A stretch of DNA of 64,000 nt from Geodermatophilus normandii (lineage in GTDB: Bacteria; Actinomycetota; Actinomycetes; Mycobacteriales; Geodermatophilaceae): assembly GCF_003182485.1 (NCBI RefSeq), contig NZ_QGTX01000001.1, positions 992,001-1,056,000 on the forward strand, written 5' to 3'. Below are positions 1-8,478 of the stretch, piece by piece; position 1 is the first letter of the stretch, and each line of letters starts with the position of its first letter. Position numbers and translations under genes: made by a program. Under the pieces are notes generated by a model, which worked only from the letters and a program-made list of their open reading frames with translations, did not search any database and had not been told where the DNA came from.

Positions 1-712
1 CGTCGACGATGTTGTCGGCGCTGTCGAGCTTGCGCCGTTCGCGCCCGGGCTCGCCGTGGATGCCGACGCCGAACTCGATCTCGTCGGGGCCGAGCTCGAA
101 CAGCGGCGAGCCCTTCGCCGGCGGGGTGCAAGCGGTGAGCGCGACGCCCATGGTGCGGGTGACCGAGTTGACCTTCTGCCCGATCCGCACCAGCTCGTCG
201 AGGTCGGCGCCCTCCTCCGAGGCGGCGCCGACCGCCTTCATGACGAAGAAGTTCCCGGCCACCCCGCGCCGGCCCACGGTGTAGAGGGAGTCCTTGACCG
301 CGACGTCGTCGTCGATGGTGAGCACCTGCACCTTGACGCCCTCGGACTCGGCCATCTCCCGGCCCATGTCGCAGGCCATCCGGTCGCCGGTGTAGTTGTT
401 GACCAGCAGCAGGACACCCTTGGGGGAGGCCAGCAGCTTGGTGGTCTCGTAGACGTAGTCCATCGGCGGGGCGGCGAAGACGTCGCCCGGGCACGCTCCG
501 TCGAGCATGCCGCGCCCGACCACCATGACGTGTGCCGGCTCGTGTCCGGAGCCCGAGCCCTGGACGATCGAGACCTTGTCCTCGCGCGGGGCGTCGGCCC
601 GCATGATCAGGTTGTACTCGGGGACGTACCTGAGCGTGTCGGGGTTGGCCCGGGCGATGCCCTCGAGCATCTCGGGGACGAAGTTCTTGGGGTCGTTGAC
701 GAACTTCTTCAT
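1..712 (-). CDS. dhaK: dihydroxyacetone kinase subunit DhaK (3' end outside window)
   Basis: Binding subunit of a dihydroxyacetone-type kinase, which holds the ketose as a hemiaminal on a histidine while DhaL supplies the phosphoryl group. The ATG at 712 overlaps the dhaL stop as ATGA. About 237 codons are visible of a usual 330. The protein opens MKKFVNDPKNFV, carries GSGSGHEP near residue 52 and reaches the FGVGIHGEPG motif, whose histidine is the covalent substrate ligand of the family, before running off the left edge. It is the last visible gene of the aldolase-HAD-dhaL-dhaK operon. No DhaM (PTS donor) is visible. Related DhaK/DhaL pairs in actinobacteria can act on erythrulose or other ketoses, so the true substrate is open. 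Confidence 0.93.
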   Translation of the reverse strand, partial: MKKFVNDPKNFVPEMLEGIARANPDTLRYVPEYNLIMRADAPREDKVSIVQGSGSGHEPAHVMVVGRGMLDGACPGDVFAAPPMDYVYETTKLLASPKGVLLLVNNYTGDRMACDMGREMAESEGVKVQVLTIDDDVAVKDSLYTVGRRGVAGNFFVMKAVGAASEEGADLDELVRIGQKVNSVTRTMGVALTACTPPAKGSPLFELGPDEIEFGVGIHGEPGRERRKLDSADNIVD

Positions 713-1356
713 GACGACGCTCCTCCTGTCTGCCAGGCCCTGCTGACCCGGTCGGTGATCACGGCCACCGCCATCGCCCCGGCGTCGACCGATCCCCTGC
801 TGCGCTCGCCGGTGTACGACGCGCGCCCTCGCTTGGCGACCATGTCCTTCGTGGCCTCGGCGGCCTCGCGGGCGGCCTCGGCGGCCCCGGCCAGTGCGGC
901 GGCGCCGTCCGACCCGTCGCGCACCTCCTGCTCGAGCCGGTCGGTGAGGGGGACGAGGGCGTCGAGCAGCGTCTTGTCCCCGACGTCGGACTGGCCGCGG
1001 GCCTTGATGCCCTCGATCGCCGCCCGCAGCATGGCGACGGCCTGCTCCCCGGAGAGCTCCTGCGCGTTCCCGGCGGCCATCCCGGCACGCATGAACCCGG
1101 TTCCCCAGATCGGCCCGGAGGTGCCGCCGATGCGGGAGGTGACGACCATCCCGGCCTTCTTGAGGAAGGTCCCGGGGTCGCTGCGGTCGACGTCGTCCCA
1201 GCCCTCGAGCAGCTTCTCGAAGCCGCGGGCCAGGGAGTAGCCGAAGTCACCGTCGCCGACGACGGCGTCGAGGTCCCCGAAGTACCTCTCGTTCTCGATC
1301 GCGGTCTCGGCGATCGTCCGGACGACCAGTTCGACCCGTTGCTGCGCTGTGCTCAC
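709..1356 (-). CDS. dhaL: dihydroxyacetone kinase subunit DhaL
   Basis: Nucleotide-binding subunit, 215 residues, the family's usual length. The metal/nucleotide aspartates lie in DLDAVVGDGDFG near residues 28-39; the common form reads GDGDHG, so His is replaced by Phe here. GGTSGPIWG near residue 78 matches the conserved glycine-rich loop, and GRASYTGERSRGSVDAGA is the typical C-terminal block. It starts 3 bases after the HAD gene stop and overlaps dhaK by 4 bases, so the subunits should be co-translated. With no DhaM visible, either a donor is encoded elsewhere or ATP is used directly. Confidence 0.93.
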   Translation of the reverse strand: MSTAQQRVELVVRTIAETAIENERYFGDLDAVVGDGDFGYSLARGFEKLLEGWDDVDRSDPGTFLKKAGMVVTSRIGGTSGPIWGTGFMRAGMAAGNAQELSGEQAVAMLRAAIEGIKARGQSDVGDKTLLDALVPLTDRLEQEVRDGSDGAAALAGAAEAAREAAEATKDMVAKRGRASYTGERSRGSVDAGAMAVAVITDRVSRAWQTGGASS

Positions 1357-1359
1357 GCG

Positions 1360-2220
1360 TCACCTCGATGTGTCGGGTGTGTCCGCCGGACCCTCGACCG
1401 GGTCCTGCACCTCTCCGGGGGGCGCCCCGTGGTCCCGGCCCGCCGGCCCGGCGGCCAGGCAGGCCCGCACGTCGTCGAGCGTGACCATGGGCCCCGGCCG
1501 GCCGGCCGACCGGTTGAGCAGCACCTCGATCGGCGGCCGGCCGGGGTCGCCGAGTTCCGAGACCACGAGCACGGCCTCGGAGAAGTCCTCGTCGCGGGTG
1601 TAGCCGTTGACCGTGACCAGGCAGCGCAGGCCGGCGCCGGTGGCGGCCAGCAGGCCGTTGCGGGAGTCCTCGACGACGAGGGTGTCGGCCGGGTCGAGGG
1701 AGAGCCGGTCGACGGCGAGCAGGTAGATGGCCGGGTCGGGCTTCTTGGCCGGGACGACGTCGCCGGCGAACACGGGGATGCGCGCGGCCGTCTCCTCCCC
1801 GACGGCGTTGGCCAGCACCGCCCGCACCGACTCCTCGGCCGAGGTGGAGGCGACCGCGACCGTCCAGCCGGCGTCCAGCGCTCCCCGGACCACCCGGGTG
1901 ATGCCCGGCCGCGGGGGCAGGGCCCCCTCGGCGACGAGCTGCTTGAACCGCGCCGTCTTCGTCCTGTGCCAGCGGGCCAGCAGGTCCGCGCGCTGTCCCT
2001 CGTCGTCGGGGATGCCGGCGGCCCGGACGAACCCCGGGTCGCGGAAGAGGCTGGCCATCCGCTCCTTGCCGCCGCCGATGCGCAGCTTCTCGGCGTAGTC
2101 CTCCTCGCTCCAGCGGACCGGCAGGCCGAACTGCTCGAACGTGGCGTTGAACGCCGGGAGGTGGCCGTGGCGCTCGGTGTCGGCCAGGACGCCGTCGCAG
2201 TCGAAGACGAGCGCGGTCAC
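1360..2220 (-). CDS. HAD-superfamily sugar-phosphate phosphatase/mutase (CbbY/PGM-B type)
   Basis: 286-residue HAD hydrolase with motif I FDCDGVLADTE near the N-terminus (nucleophile and acid/base aspartates), motif II VASTSAEES, a KKPDPAIY lysine motif and VVEDSRNG motif III/IV. This is the CbbY/beta-phosphoglucomutase-like subgroup, which dephosphorylates or isomerises small sugar phosphates. The GTG start overlaps the aldolase stop as GTGA. With an aldolase and a ketose kinase in the same operon, it probably removes or rearranges a phosphate on a pathway intermediate or side product; the exact substrate cannot be read from sequence. The C-terminal ~30 residues are Pro/Gly-rich and unlikely to be part of the fold. 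Confidence 0.85.
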   Translation of the reverse strand: MTALVFDCDGVLADTERHGHLPAFNATFEQFGLPVRWSEEDYAEKLRIGGGKERMASLFRDPGFVRAAGIPDDEGQRADLLARWHRTKTARFKQLVAEGALPPRPGITRVVRGALDAGWTVAVASTSAEESVRAVLANAVGEETAARIPVFAGDVVPAKKPDPAIYLLAVDRLSLDPADTLVVEDSRNGLLAATGAGLRCLVTVNGYTRDEDFSEAVLVVSELGDPGRPPIEVLLNRSAGRPGPMVTLDDVRACLAAGPAGRDHGAPPGEVQDPVEGPADTPDTSR

Positions 2221-3077
2221 CAGGCCCGCCCCGAGCTCCCGAACAGCCGGATGTGGCGGCGGGCCATGTCCACGACCGCGGCCCGCTGGTGGCGGAAGAG
2301 GGTGGGCGGGTCCCACTTGTCCCTGGCCCGGGCCTCCTCGAGGTGCTCGAGGCCGGACCTCATGAACGCCTCCTTGAGCGCCGTGGAGATGTTGACCTTG
2401 GCGCAGCCGCGGGCGATGAGGTCGGTGAACTGCTCGTCGGACAGCCCGGTGCCACCGTGCAGCGCCATCGGCACGCCGGTGGCCTCCACGAGGTCGCTGA
2501 CCCGCTGGTGGTCCAGCGTCGGGGTGCCCTTGTACTGGCCGTGCGCGTTGCCGATGGCCGGCGCGAAGCAGTCCACCTCGGTGCGCTCGATGAAGTCGAC
2601 GGCCACCTCGAGGCTCTGCAGCACCGAGGCCTCGTCGGAGCCGACGTCGTCCTCGACGCCCTGGATCCCCTCGATCTCGCCCTCGACGTGCGCGCCCACC
2701 CGGCGCGCCTCGGCGACCACCTCCTGCGTCTGGCGCAGGTTCTCCGCGACGTCGAGCTCGTGGGCGTCGAAGAGCACCGAGTTCCACCCGCCGGCCAGGC
2801 AGTCGCTGATGACCGCGCGGTCGGGGCAGTGGTCCAGGTGGAGGGTGACCGGGACCGGGACGTCGCGCACCAGCGCGGAGAAGATGCCGAAGAGCTGGTC
2901 GCGGCCGTACTGCCGGACGGTCTTCACCGAGGTCTGCAGGATGACCGGGGCGTTCTCCTCGGTCGCGGCGGCCAGCACGGCCTCGGTGCTCAGGTCGTTC
3001 AGGACGTTGAACGCCGCCACCCCGTACCGGTCGGCCAGGGCGCGCTGCAGCATCTCCTTCATCGGGACGACGGGCAC
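2217..3077 (-). CDS. class II ketose-bisphosphate aldolase (FbaA/GatY family)
   Basis: 286-residue zinc aldolase that would cleave a ketose (bis)phosphate to DHAP and an aldehyde. Visible motifs in order are AFNVLNDLS near residue 22, HLDHC near 80 (catalytic Asp and zinc His), EGEIEGIQG near 132, GNAHGQYKG near 176 (zinc His) and ALHGGTGLS near 206 (zinc His). GTG at 3077 is preferred because a GGAG lies 7 bases upstream; an in-frame ATG at 3062 is the alternative. It is the first gene of the operon, downstream of a Crp-like site. Whether it acts on fructose-, tagatose- or another bisphosphate is not decidable here. Confidence 0.9.
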   Translation of the reverse strand: MPVVPMKEMLQRALADRYGVAAFNVLNDLSTEAVLAAATEENAPVILQTSVKTVRQYGRDQLFGIFSALVRDVPVPVTLHLDHCPDRAVISDCLAGGWNSVLFDAHELDVAENLRQTQEVVAEARRVGAHVEGEIEGIQGVEDDVGSDEASVLQSLEVAVDFIERTEVDCFAPAIGNAHGQYKGTPTLDHQRVSDLVEATGVPMALHGGTGLSDEQFTDLIARGCAKVNISTALKEAFMRSGLEHLEEARARDKWDPPTLFRHQRAAVVDMARRHIRLFGSSGRAW

Positions 3078-3161
3078 CCGCGTCTCCAGGTTCGCTCAGG
3101 AGGTCGGGCGCACGCGACCCGGCCTCGTCTCGGCCGTGATGAACGGTGCAGGCAGGCACCG

Positions 3162-3177
3162 TATGACACAGATCACA
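3162..3177 (-). promoter_or_regulatory. Crp/GlxR-like operator upstream of the aldolase operon
   Basis: Read on the minus strand the 16 bases are TGTGATCTGTGTCATA, matching the Crp/GlxR pattern TGTGA-N6-TCACA at nine of ten arm positions. It lies about 85 bases upstream of the aldolase start, a plausible place for activation or repression by a cAMP-type regulator. The match is seen; regulation is inferred. Confidence 0.5.
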
Positions 3178-3241
3178 CTCGTGCACCTGCAGACGGCCCG
3201 GGTCCCGCGGGCGGGACGTCGCACGACGACGTCCGGGGGAG

Positions 3242-3328
3242 CGGAGGGCGTGGGATTCGAACCCACGATGGGTTTGACCCCATAGCGGTTTTCAAGACCG
3301 CCGCCATCGGCCACTAGGCGAGCCCTCC
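3242..3328 (-). tRNA. tRNA-Ser (anticodon UGA)
   Basis: The minus strand folds as a class II tRNA. The acceptor arms GGAGGGC (3322-3328) and GCCCTCC (3243-3249) pair perfectly. The anticodon loop CTTGAAA sits on a GCGGT/ACCGC stem, giving anticodon UGA (serine). A long variable arm (ATGGG/CCCAT) is typical of tRNA-Ser, and the T arm GTGGGTTCGAATCCCAC is complete. The discriminator base is G at 3242 and no CCA is encoded, as usual in actinomycetes. Confidence 0.97.
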
Positions 3329-3387
3329 TGGCCGGTCGAGGCTAACCCCGGCCGCGCGGGGTCCACCCCTCGACCGGCCCGGCGGGC

Positions 3388-5307
3388 ATGATCCTGGCGT
3401 CCCCGGTGTTGCTCCGGGGTCAGGCCGCGCCCCGCGCCGACTCCCGTACGCCGATCCGAGGACCCCTCCTGCCCGAGACCGCTCCCCAGCCCTCCGTCTC
3501 CCGCCGCCGCGTGCGCCCACCCGCCGGGCAGCGCGCACCCGTGCGGACGACGGCCGACCGCACCGACCCCCGCGACACCGCCCGTGACGAGGCCCGCGAG
3601 GCCGCCCGTCTGGCCGCCCGCGAGGAGCGCCGCGCCCAGCAGGCCTGGGTCGAGGACGCCGCGCCGGAGCTGCCCGTCCGCGAGACGCCGCCGCGGTCCG
3701 TCGTCTTCCACCTCGGCCCCACCAACTCCGGCAAGACGTACGAGTCGCTGCAGGCGCTGGCTGCGACCGGCTCGGGCGTCTACGCCGCGCCGCTGCGCCA
3801 GCTCGCGCAGGAGGCCTACCTCAAGCTGGCCGCGCAGCTGCCGCCCGGCGCCGTCGGCCTGTCCACCGGCGAGGAGGAGGTCGACCCCTTCGCGCCGATC
3901 GTCTGCTGCACGGTGGAGAAGGCCCCGATGCGCGGCGAGCTGCTCGTCCTCGACGAGTCGCACTGGGTCGCCGACCCCGACCGCGGCCACCACTGGGCGC
4001 GGCTGCTGCTCACCGGCGAGTACCGCGAGATGCACGTCATCTCCGCCGCCGAGGCGCACCCCACCCTCGCCCCCCTGGTGGCCGACGCCGGGCAGGTCGA
4101 CGTCGTCCACCACCGGCGGCTGTCCCGGCTCGACGTCCTGCACGCGCCGGTCCGCGCCCGGAGCGTCCGCCCGCAGACGCTGGTGGTCGCGTTCTCCCGC
4201 AAGGCCGTCTACGCCGTCGCCGCCGAGCTCGACCGGCACCGGCCCGGGAGGGTCGGCGTCCTCTACGGCGCGCTGCCCCCGGCCACCCGGCGCGAGGTCA
4301 TCGACCGCTTCTCCACCGGCGAGCTCGACGTCCTGGTCACCACCGACGTCATCGGCCACGGCATCAACGTCCCGGCCACGACCGTGCTCTTCGCCGAGAC
4401 GATGAAGTACGACGGCACCCGGATGCGGCCGCTGCGCAGCTGGGAGGCCGCCCAGATCGCCGGGCGGGCCGGCCGCTACGGCCTGACCGGGCACGGCACG
4501 GCCGGCGTCCTCGCCGGTGTCGCGGGCCTGTCGCCGTCGCTCGCGCTGGTGTCCGCCGGTGCCGAGGTGGCCCGCGGCGACCGGCCCAGCGACCTGCCCG
4601 ACCGCCTGCCGCGGCTGCGCCCGGAGCTCGAGGACCTCGGCGCCGTCGAGGCGGCCGAGCTGCCCGAGGCGCTGGTCCGCTGGCAGGCGTGGGCCCGCGC
4701 GGCCACCCGCGGCCAGTCGGTGACCCCCGACGACGTGAGCGAGCTGGTGCTGCGGGTCGAGGCGCTGCTGCCGCTGCTGCGAGGCCCGCTGGGTGCGGTC
4801 GGCGACCTGCAGACCGTCTGGCGGCTGGTCAGCCTGCCCATCGACTACGACCCGCCGCGGCGCACCCGCTGGCTGGTGCTGGCCCGTGCGGCGCTGCGGC
4901 ACGCCGCCGGCCTGCCGGTGCGGCCGGAGCTCGTGCTGCCCGACGTCCCGGTCGACGGCGGCGTCGAGGACTTCGAGCAGGCCGCCGCGGCCGCGCGCGA
5001 CGCCCAGGCGCTGCTGCGGCAGTTCCCCGGCGTCGCCGACCTCGACGGCGACGACGCGGCCTGGGTCGAGGAGGAGTGCGCCGAGGCCATCAGCGAGCTG
5101 CTCCCCCACGCCATCGCGCTCAGCGGGTCGGGCACGTGCTCCTCGTGCGGCACGTCGATCGCGCCCTGGGTCAGCACCTGCCGCCCGTGCAGCGCGCCCC
5201 GCGGGCGCGGTCCCGGGCGGGGCGGGGGACAGCGGGACGGCGGGCGGCGGGGCTCGCGCTCCGGAGCACGGCAGGGCCGGCGCCCGTCCCGCAGCGGCCG
5301 GGGCTGA
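3388..5307 (+). CDS. SUV3-type superfamily 2 RNA helicase
   Basis: 639-residue helicase resembling mitochondrial SUV3. Motif I HLGPTNSGKTY lies near residue 109, a DEAD-box variant DESHWVADP near 187, SAAEA (motif III) near 218, TTDVIGHGIN (motif V) near 320 and QIAGRAGRYG (motif VI) near 355. The charged, repetitive ~100-residue N-terminus looks disordered, so the true start could be later. The last ~60 residues carry CSSCG...CRPC, a likely zinc knuckle, then an Arg/Gly-rich tail suited to RNA contact. SUV3 acts in RNA turnover; the bacterial role is inferred. Single gene, convergent with the importer operon. Confidence 0.88.
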   Translation: MILASPVLLRGQAAPRADSRTPIRGPLLPETAPQPSVSRRRVRPPAGQRAPVRTTADRTDPRDTARDEAREAARLAAREERRAQQAWVEDAAPELPVRETPPRSVVFHLGPTNSGKTYESLQALAATGSGVYAAPLRQLAQEAYLKLAAQLPPGAVGLSTGEEEVDPFAPIVCCTVEKAPMRGELLVLDESHWVADPDRGHHWARLLLTGEYREMHVISAAEAHPTLAPLVADAGQVDVVHHRRLSRLDVLHAPVRARSVRPQTLVVAFSRKAVYAVAAELDRHRPGRVGVLYGALPPATRREVIDRFSTGELDVLVTTDVIGHGINVPATTVLFAETMKYDGTRMRPLRSWEAAQIAGRAGRYGLTGHGTAGVLAGVAGLSPSLALVSAGAEVARGDRPSDLPDRLPRLRPELEDLGAVEAAELPEALVRWQAWARAATRGQSVTPDDVSELVLRVEALLPLLRGPLGAVGDLQTVWRLVSLPIDYDPPRRTRWLVLARAALRHAAGLPVRPELVLPDVPVDGGVEDFEQAAAAARDAQALLRQFPGVADLDGDDAAWVEEECAEAISELLPHAIALSGSGTCSSCGTSIAPWVSTCRPCSAPRGRGPGRGGGQRDGGRRGSRSGARQGRRPSRSGRG

Positions 5308-5411
5308 GCCCTCCGGGCGGCGCGCAGGGGACGAGTGCGGGGAAGTCGTCGCCTGGGCGCCGCCGAGGACAGCGCCTCCCCCGCAGTCGCGGGCCGGCGC
5401 GCGTTCCCCGG

Positions 5412-6500
5412 TCAGGCGGCGGGGTCGCCCGCGCTCACCGGTGCGCCGGGCTGCTCCCGCTGCACCGGCGTCCCGACGACGCCGTGCAGGTGGCAGGCGG
5501 CGACGTGCCCGGGTGCCGACCCGACCGGCTGCAGCGCCGGGTCGACGTCGGGACAGGGCTCGAAGACGTCGGGGCAGCGGGTGCGGAACCGGCAGCCGCT
5601 CGGGACGCGCGCCGGTGAGGGGACGTCGCCGCGCAGCACGATCCGCTGCCGGGACCGCTCGAGCTCCGGGTGCGGCAGGGGCACCGCCGACAGCAGCGCC
5701 CGCGTGTAGGGCATCTGCGGCTCGGCGGCGACGGCGGCCGCGGGTCCGACCTCGACCACCCGGCCCAGGTACATGACCGCGATCCGGTCGGAGACGTGCC
5801 GCACCGCGGACAGGTCGTGGGAGATGAACAGCAGCGTGAGCCCGAGCTGCCGCTGCAGCCGGCGCAGCAGGTTGAGCACCTGGGCCTGCACGCTGACGTC
5901 GAGGGAGGCGATCGCCTCGTCGCAGACCAGGAAGTCCGGCTCGCCGGCGAGCGCGCGGGCGATGCCCACCCGCTGCCGCTGACCGCCGGAGAACTCGTGC
6001 GGGTAGCGGGCGGCGACGGCCGGGTCGAGACCCACCAGCTCCAGCAGCTCCCGCACGCGGGCCGCTCGGGCCTGCCGGCCGGGGTGCAGCCCGTGCACCT
6101 CCAGCGGCTCGGACACCGTCTGCGCGACGGTGCGCCGCGGGTCGAGCGAGGCGAACGGGTCCTGGAACACCATCCCGGCCCGCCGGCGCAGCTCGCGCAG
6201 CTGCGTGCGTCCCATGCCGGTGACGTCGAGGCCGTCGAAGGTCACCGTCCCCCCGGTCGGCGGGACCAGCCGCAGCAGCGCGTTGCCGAGCGTGGACTTG
6301 CCGCAGCCGGACTCGCCCACCAGGCCGAGCGTCTCGCCGCGGTACACGTCGAGGTCCACGCCGTCGACGGCGCGCAGCGCACCGGTCGTGCGGCGCAGCA
6401 GCCCGCCGGAGCGGATCGGGAAGTGCACCTCCAGGCCGCGGGCGGAGACGAGCACCTCCTGGGCCGGGACCCCCGGCGTCCCCTTCGTCAGCGACGTCAC
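5412..6500 (-). CDS. oligopeptide/oligosaccharide ABC importer ATPase (OppF/DppF type)
   Basis: 362-residue ATPase. Walker A is [10 protein letters not shown] near residue 57, the signature [15 protein letters not shown] near 165, Walker [13 protein letters not shown] near 185, with a [12 protein letters not shown] switch region. The C-terminal cysteine cluster ([14 protein letters not shown]) is the oligopeptide-transporter extension that can bind an Fe-S cluster. The GTG start overlaps the OppD stop as GTGA. It is the last gene of the transporter unit. Clustering with a GH2 enzyme suggests the cargo is a glycoside rather than a peptide; this is inference. Confidence 0.92.
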   Translation of the reverse strand: MTSLTKGTPGVPAQEVLVSARGLEVHFPIRSGGLLRRTTGALRAVDGVDLDVYRGETLGLVGESGCGKSTLGNALLRLVPPTGGTVTFDGLDVTGMGRTQLRELRRRAGMVFQDPFASLDPRRTVAQTVSEPLEVHGLHPGRQARAARVRELLELVGLDPAVAARYPHEFSGGQRQRVGIARALAGEPDFLVCDEAIASLDVSVQAQVLNLLRRLQRQLGLTLLFISHDLSAVRHVSDRIAVMYLGRVVEVGPAAAVAAEPQMPYTRALLSAVPLPHPELERSRQRIVLRGDVPSPARVPSGCRFRTRCPDVFEPCPDVDPALQPVGSAPGHVAACHLHGVVGTPVQREQPGAPVSAGDPAA

Positions 6501-7543
6501 GACGCCTCCCCCTCCGCGCACCAGGTCGCCGCCCGGTGCGGCAGCCCGGAGGAGCCGATGGCGCGACGAGGGCTCCCCACCACGGCCAGGGGTGGCTGCT
6601 CGGTCTCGCAGCGGGCGTCCCCGCGCACCGGGCAGCGCGGCCAGAAGACGCAGCCGGCGGGCAGGTCCGTGGGCGGCGGCGGGGTGCCGGCGATGGTGGC
6701 CAGGTCGGCGTCGTCGGCCGCGGCCAGGTCGGGGAGCGCGCCGAGCAGGCCGCGCGTGTAGGGGTGCGCCGGCCGCTCGAGGACGTCGTCGACCGTGCCG
6801 TCCTCCACGCAGCGCCCGCCGTACATGACCAGCACCCGGTCGGCGATGCCGGCGACGACGCCGAGGTCGTGGGTGATCCAGATGACGCCGGTGCCGTGCT
6901 CGGTCTGCAACCGCTCGACCAGGTCGAGGATCTGCGCCTGCACCGTCACGTCCAGGGCCGTCGTCGCCTCGTCGGCGATGAGCAGCGCCGGGGAGTTGGC
7001 CAGCGCCATCGCGATGACCACCCGCTGGCGCATCCCGCCGGAGAGCTCGTGCGGATAGCGGCCGATCGCGCGCCCGGGGTCGGGCAGGCCCACCTCGCCG
7101 AGCAGCTCGACCGCCCGCGCGCGGGCCGCTGCCTTGGACACCGACCCGTGCGCGCGCAGGCCCTCGGTGAGCTGCCGGCCCACGGTCAGCACCGGGTTGA
7201 GCGAGGTCATCGGGTCCTGGAACACCATGCCGGCGCCGGGGCCGCGGACCTGCCGCAGCCGCTCGGGCGCCATGGTCAGCAGGTCCTCGCCCTGCAGCAG
7301 CGCGCGGCCGGTCACCGTCGCCGTGCGCGCCGGGAGCAGGCCGAGCAGGGCGAGCACGGAGACGCTCTTGCCGCTGCCGGACTCCCCGACGACGGCGACG
7401 GTCTCCCCCGGGCCCACGGTGTAGCTGAGCCCGTTGACCACGTGGGCCGTCCCGCGCGGGGTGCGCAGGTCCACCCGCAGGTCCTCGACCTCGAGCACCG
7501 GCGCGGTCGCCCTCGCCGGCTTCTCGAACGACGGGGCGCTCAC
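6497..7543 (-). CDS. oligopeptide/oligosaccharide ABC importer ATPase (OppD/DppD type)
   Basis: 348-residue partner ATPase. Walker A GESGSGKS lies near residue 50, the signature [15 protein letters not shown] near 160 and Walker [13 protein letters not shown] near 180, followed by the switch motif [13 protein letters not shown]. The C-terminal [15 protein letters not shown] cysteines are typical of OppD. The GTG start at 7543 overlaps the permease stop. It pairs with the downstream ATPase as a heterodimer under the DppB/DppC permeases. Confidence 0.92.
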   Translation of the reverse strand: MSAPSFEKPARATAPVLEVEDLRVDLRTPRGTAHVVNGLSYTVGPGETVAVVGESGSGKSVSVLALLGLLPARTATVTGRALLQGEDLLTMAPERLRQVRGPGAGMVFQDPMTSLNPVLTVGRQLTEGLRAHGSVSKAAARARAVELLGEVGLPDPGRAIGRYPHELSGGMRQRVVIAMALANSPALLIADEATTALDVTVQAQILDLVERLQTEHGTGVIWITHDLGVVAGIADRVLVMYGGRCVEDGTVDDVLERPAHPYTRGLLGALPDLAAADDADLATIAGTPPPPTDLPAGCVFWPRCPVRGDARCETEQPPLAVVGSPRRAIGSSGLPHRAATWCAEGEAS

Positions 7544-8478
7544 CGCCCACCCCCGGCCATGAGGGTGCGCTGGCGCGGGTCGAGGACGTCGCGCAGCCCG
7601 TCGCCGAGCAGGTTGAAGCACAGCACCGTGACGACGATCGCCAGGCCGGGGAAGACCGCGTACCACCAGGCCTGCTCGATGAACCCGCGGCCGTCGGCCA
7701 GCATCAGCCCCCACGACGGGTTGGGCCGGCGCGGGCCCAGGCCGAGGAAGGACAGCGCCGCCTCGGCGAGCACCGCGAACGCCAGGCTGACCGAGGTCTG
7801 GACGATGATCGGCGGCGCGGCGTTGGGCAGCACGTGCCGGGTGATCAGCCGCCAGTCCGAGGCGCCGACCGACCGCGAGGCCCGCACGTACACCTCCTCG
7901 CGCACGCCGAGCACGCTGGCGCGGGTGACCCGGGCGAAGATCGGCACGTAGACGATGCCGATCGCGAGGATCGCGTTGGCCGGGCCGGCGCCGCGGATGG
8001 CCACGATGGCGATGGCCAGCAGCACTGCGGGGAAGGCGAAGAGCACGTCCATCAGCCGCATGAGGACGTCGTCGACCCACCTGCCGTAGAAGCCGGCGAG
8101 CAGGCCGATGAGCGTCCCCACCACCAGCGCGAACGCGACGGACAGGAAGCCGACCCGCAGCGACGTCGCCGCGCCCAGGACCACCCGGCTGAGGATGTCG
8201 CGGCCGAACTCGTCGGTGCCGAACGGGTGGTCCCAGCTCGGCGGCTGCAGCTGCAGCGAGGGGTCCTGCTCGTTGGGGCCGTCGGGTGCGAGCGTCTCGT
8301 CGAACACCGCGACCAGCACGATCAGGACCAGCACGGCGGCGGAGACGGCGGCCGTGGGGTTGCGGGCGAGCAGCCCGAGCGTCTCCCGCCACCGCGGGCG
8401 GGCCGGCGCCGCCGTCGGCAGGGGCTCCGCGGGCGGGGGTGCGGCCGGGGTGGCCCCCGGCGTCGGCAGCTGCGTCAT
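7540..8478 (-). CDS. ABC importer permease (DppC/OppC type)
   Basis: 312-residue inner-membrane permease. A Pro-rich cytoplasmic N-terminus is followed by a first helix (AAVLVLIVLVAVFD), a domain with GTDEFGRDILSRVV, the characteristic DppC motif, and several more hydrophobic segments. The EAA loop reads RASRSVGASDWRLITRHVLPN near residue 215 and docks the ATPases. It overlaps DppB by ATGA at its start and OppD by GTGA at its end, implying a fixed stoichiometry. Confidence 0.93.
   Translation of the reverse strand: MTQLPTPGATPAAPPPAEPLPTAAPARPRWRETLGLLARNPTAAVSAAVLVLIVLVAVFDETLAPDGPNEQDPSLQLQPPSWDHPFGTDEFGRDILSRVVLGAATSLRVGFLSVAFALVVGTLIGLLAGFYGRWVDDVLMRLMDVLFAFPAVLLAIAIVAIRGAGPANAILAIGIVYVPIFARVTRASVLGVREEVYVRASRSVGASDWRLITRHVLPNAAPPIIVQTSVSLAFAVLAEAALSFLGLGPRRPNPSWGLMLADGRGFIEQAWWYAVFPGLAIVVTVLCFNLLGDGLRDVLDPRQRTLMAGGGR

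Noticed and set aside
3292-5109. 605-codon minus-strand frame opposite the SUV3-like gene
   Set aside because: Composition is Arg/Gly/Gln-rich with no recognisable motif, while the plus strand carries all helicase motifs.
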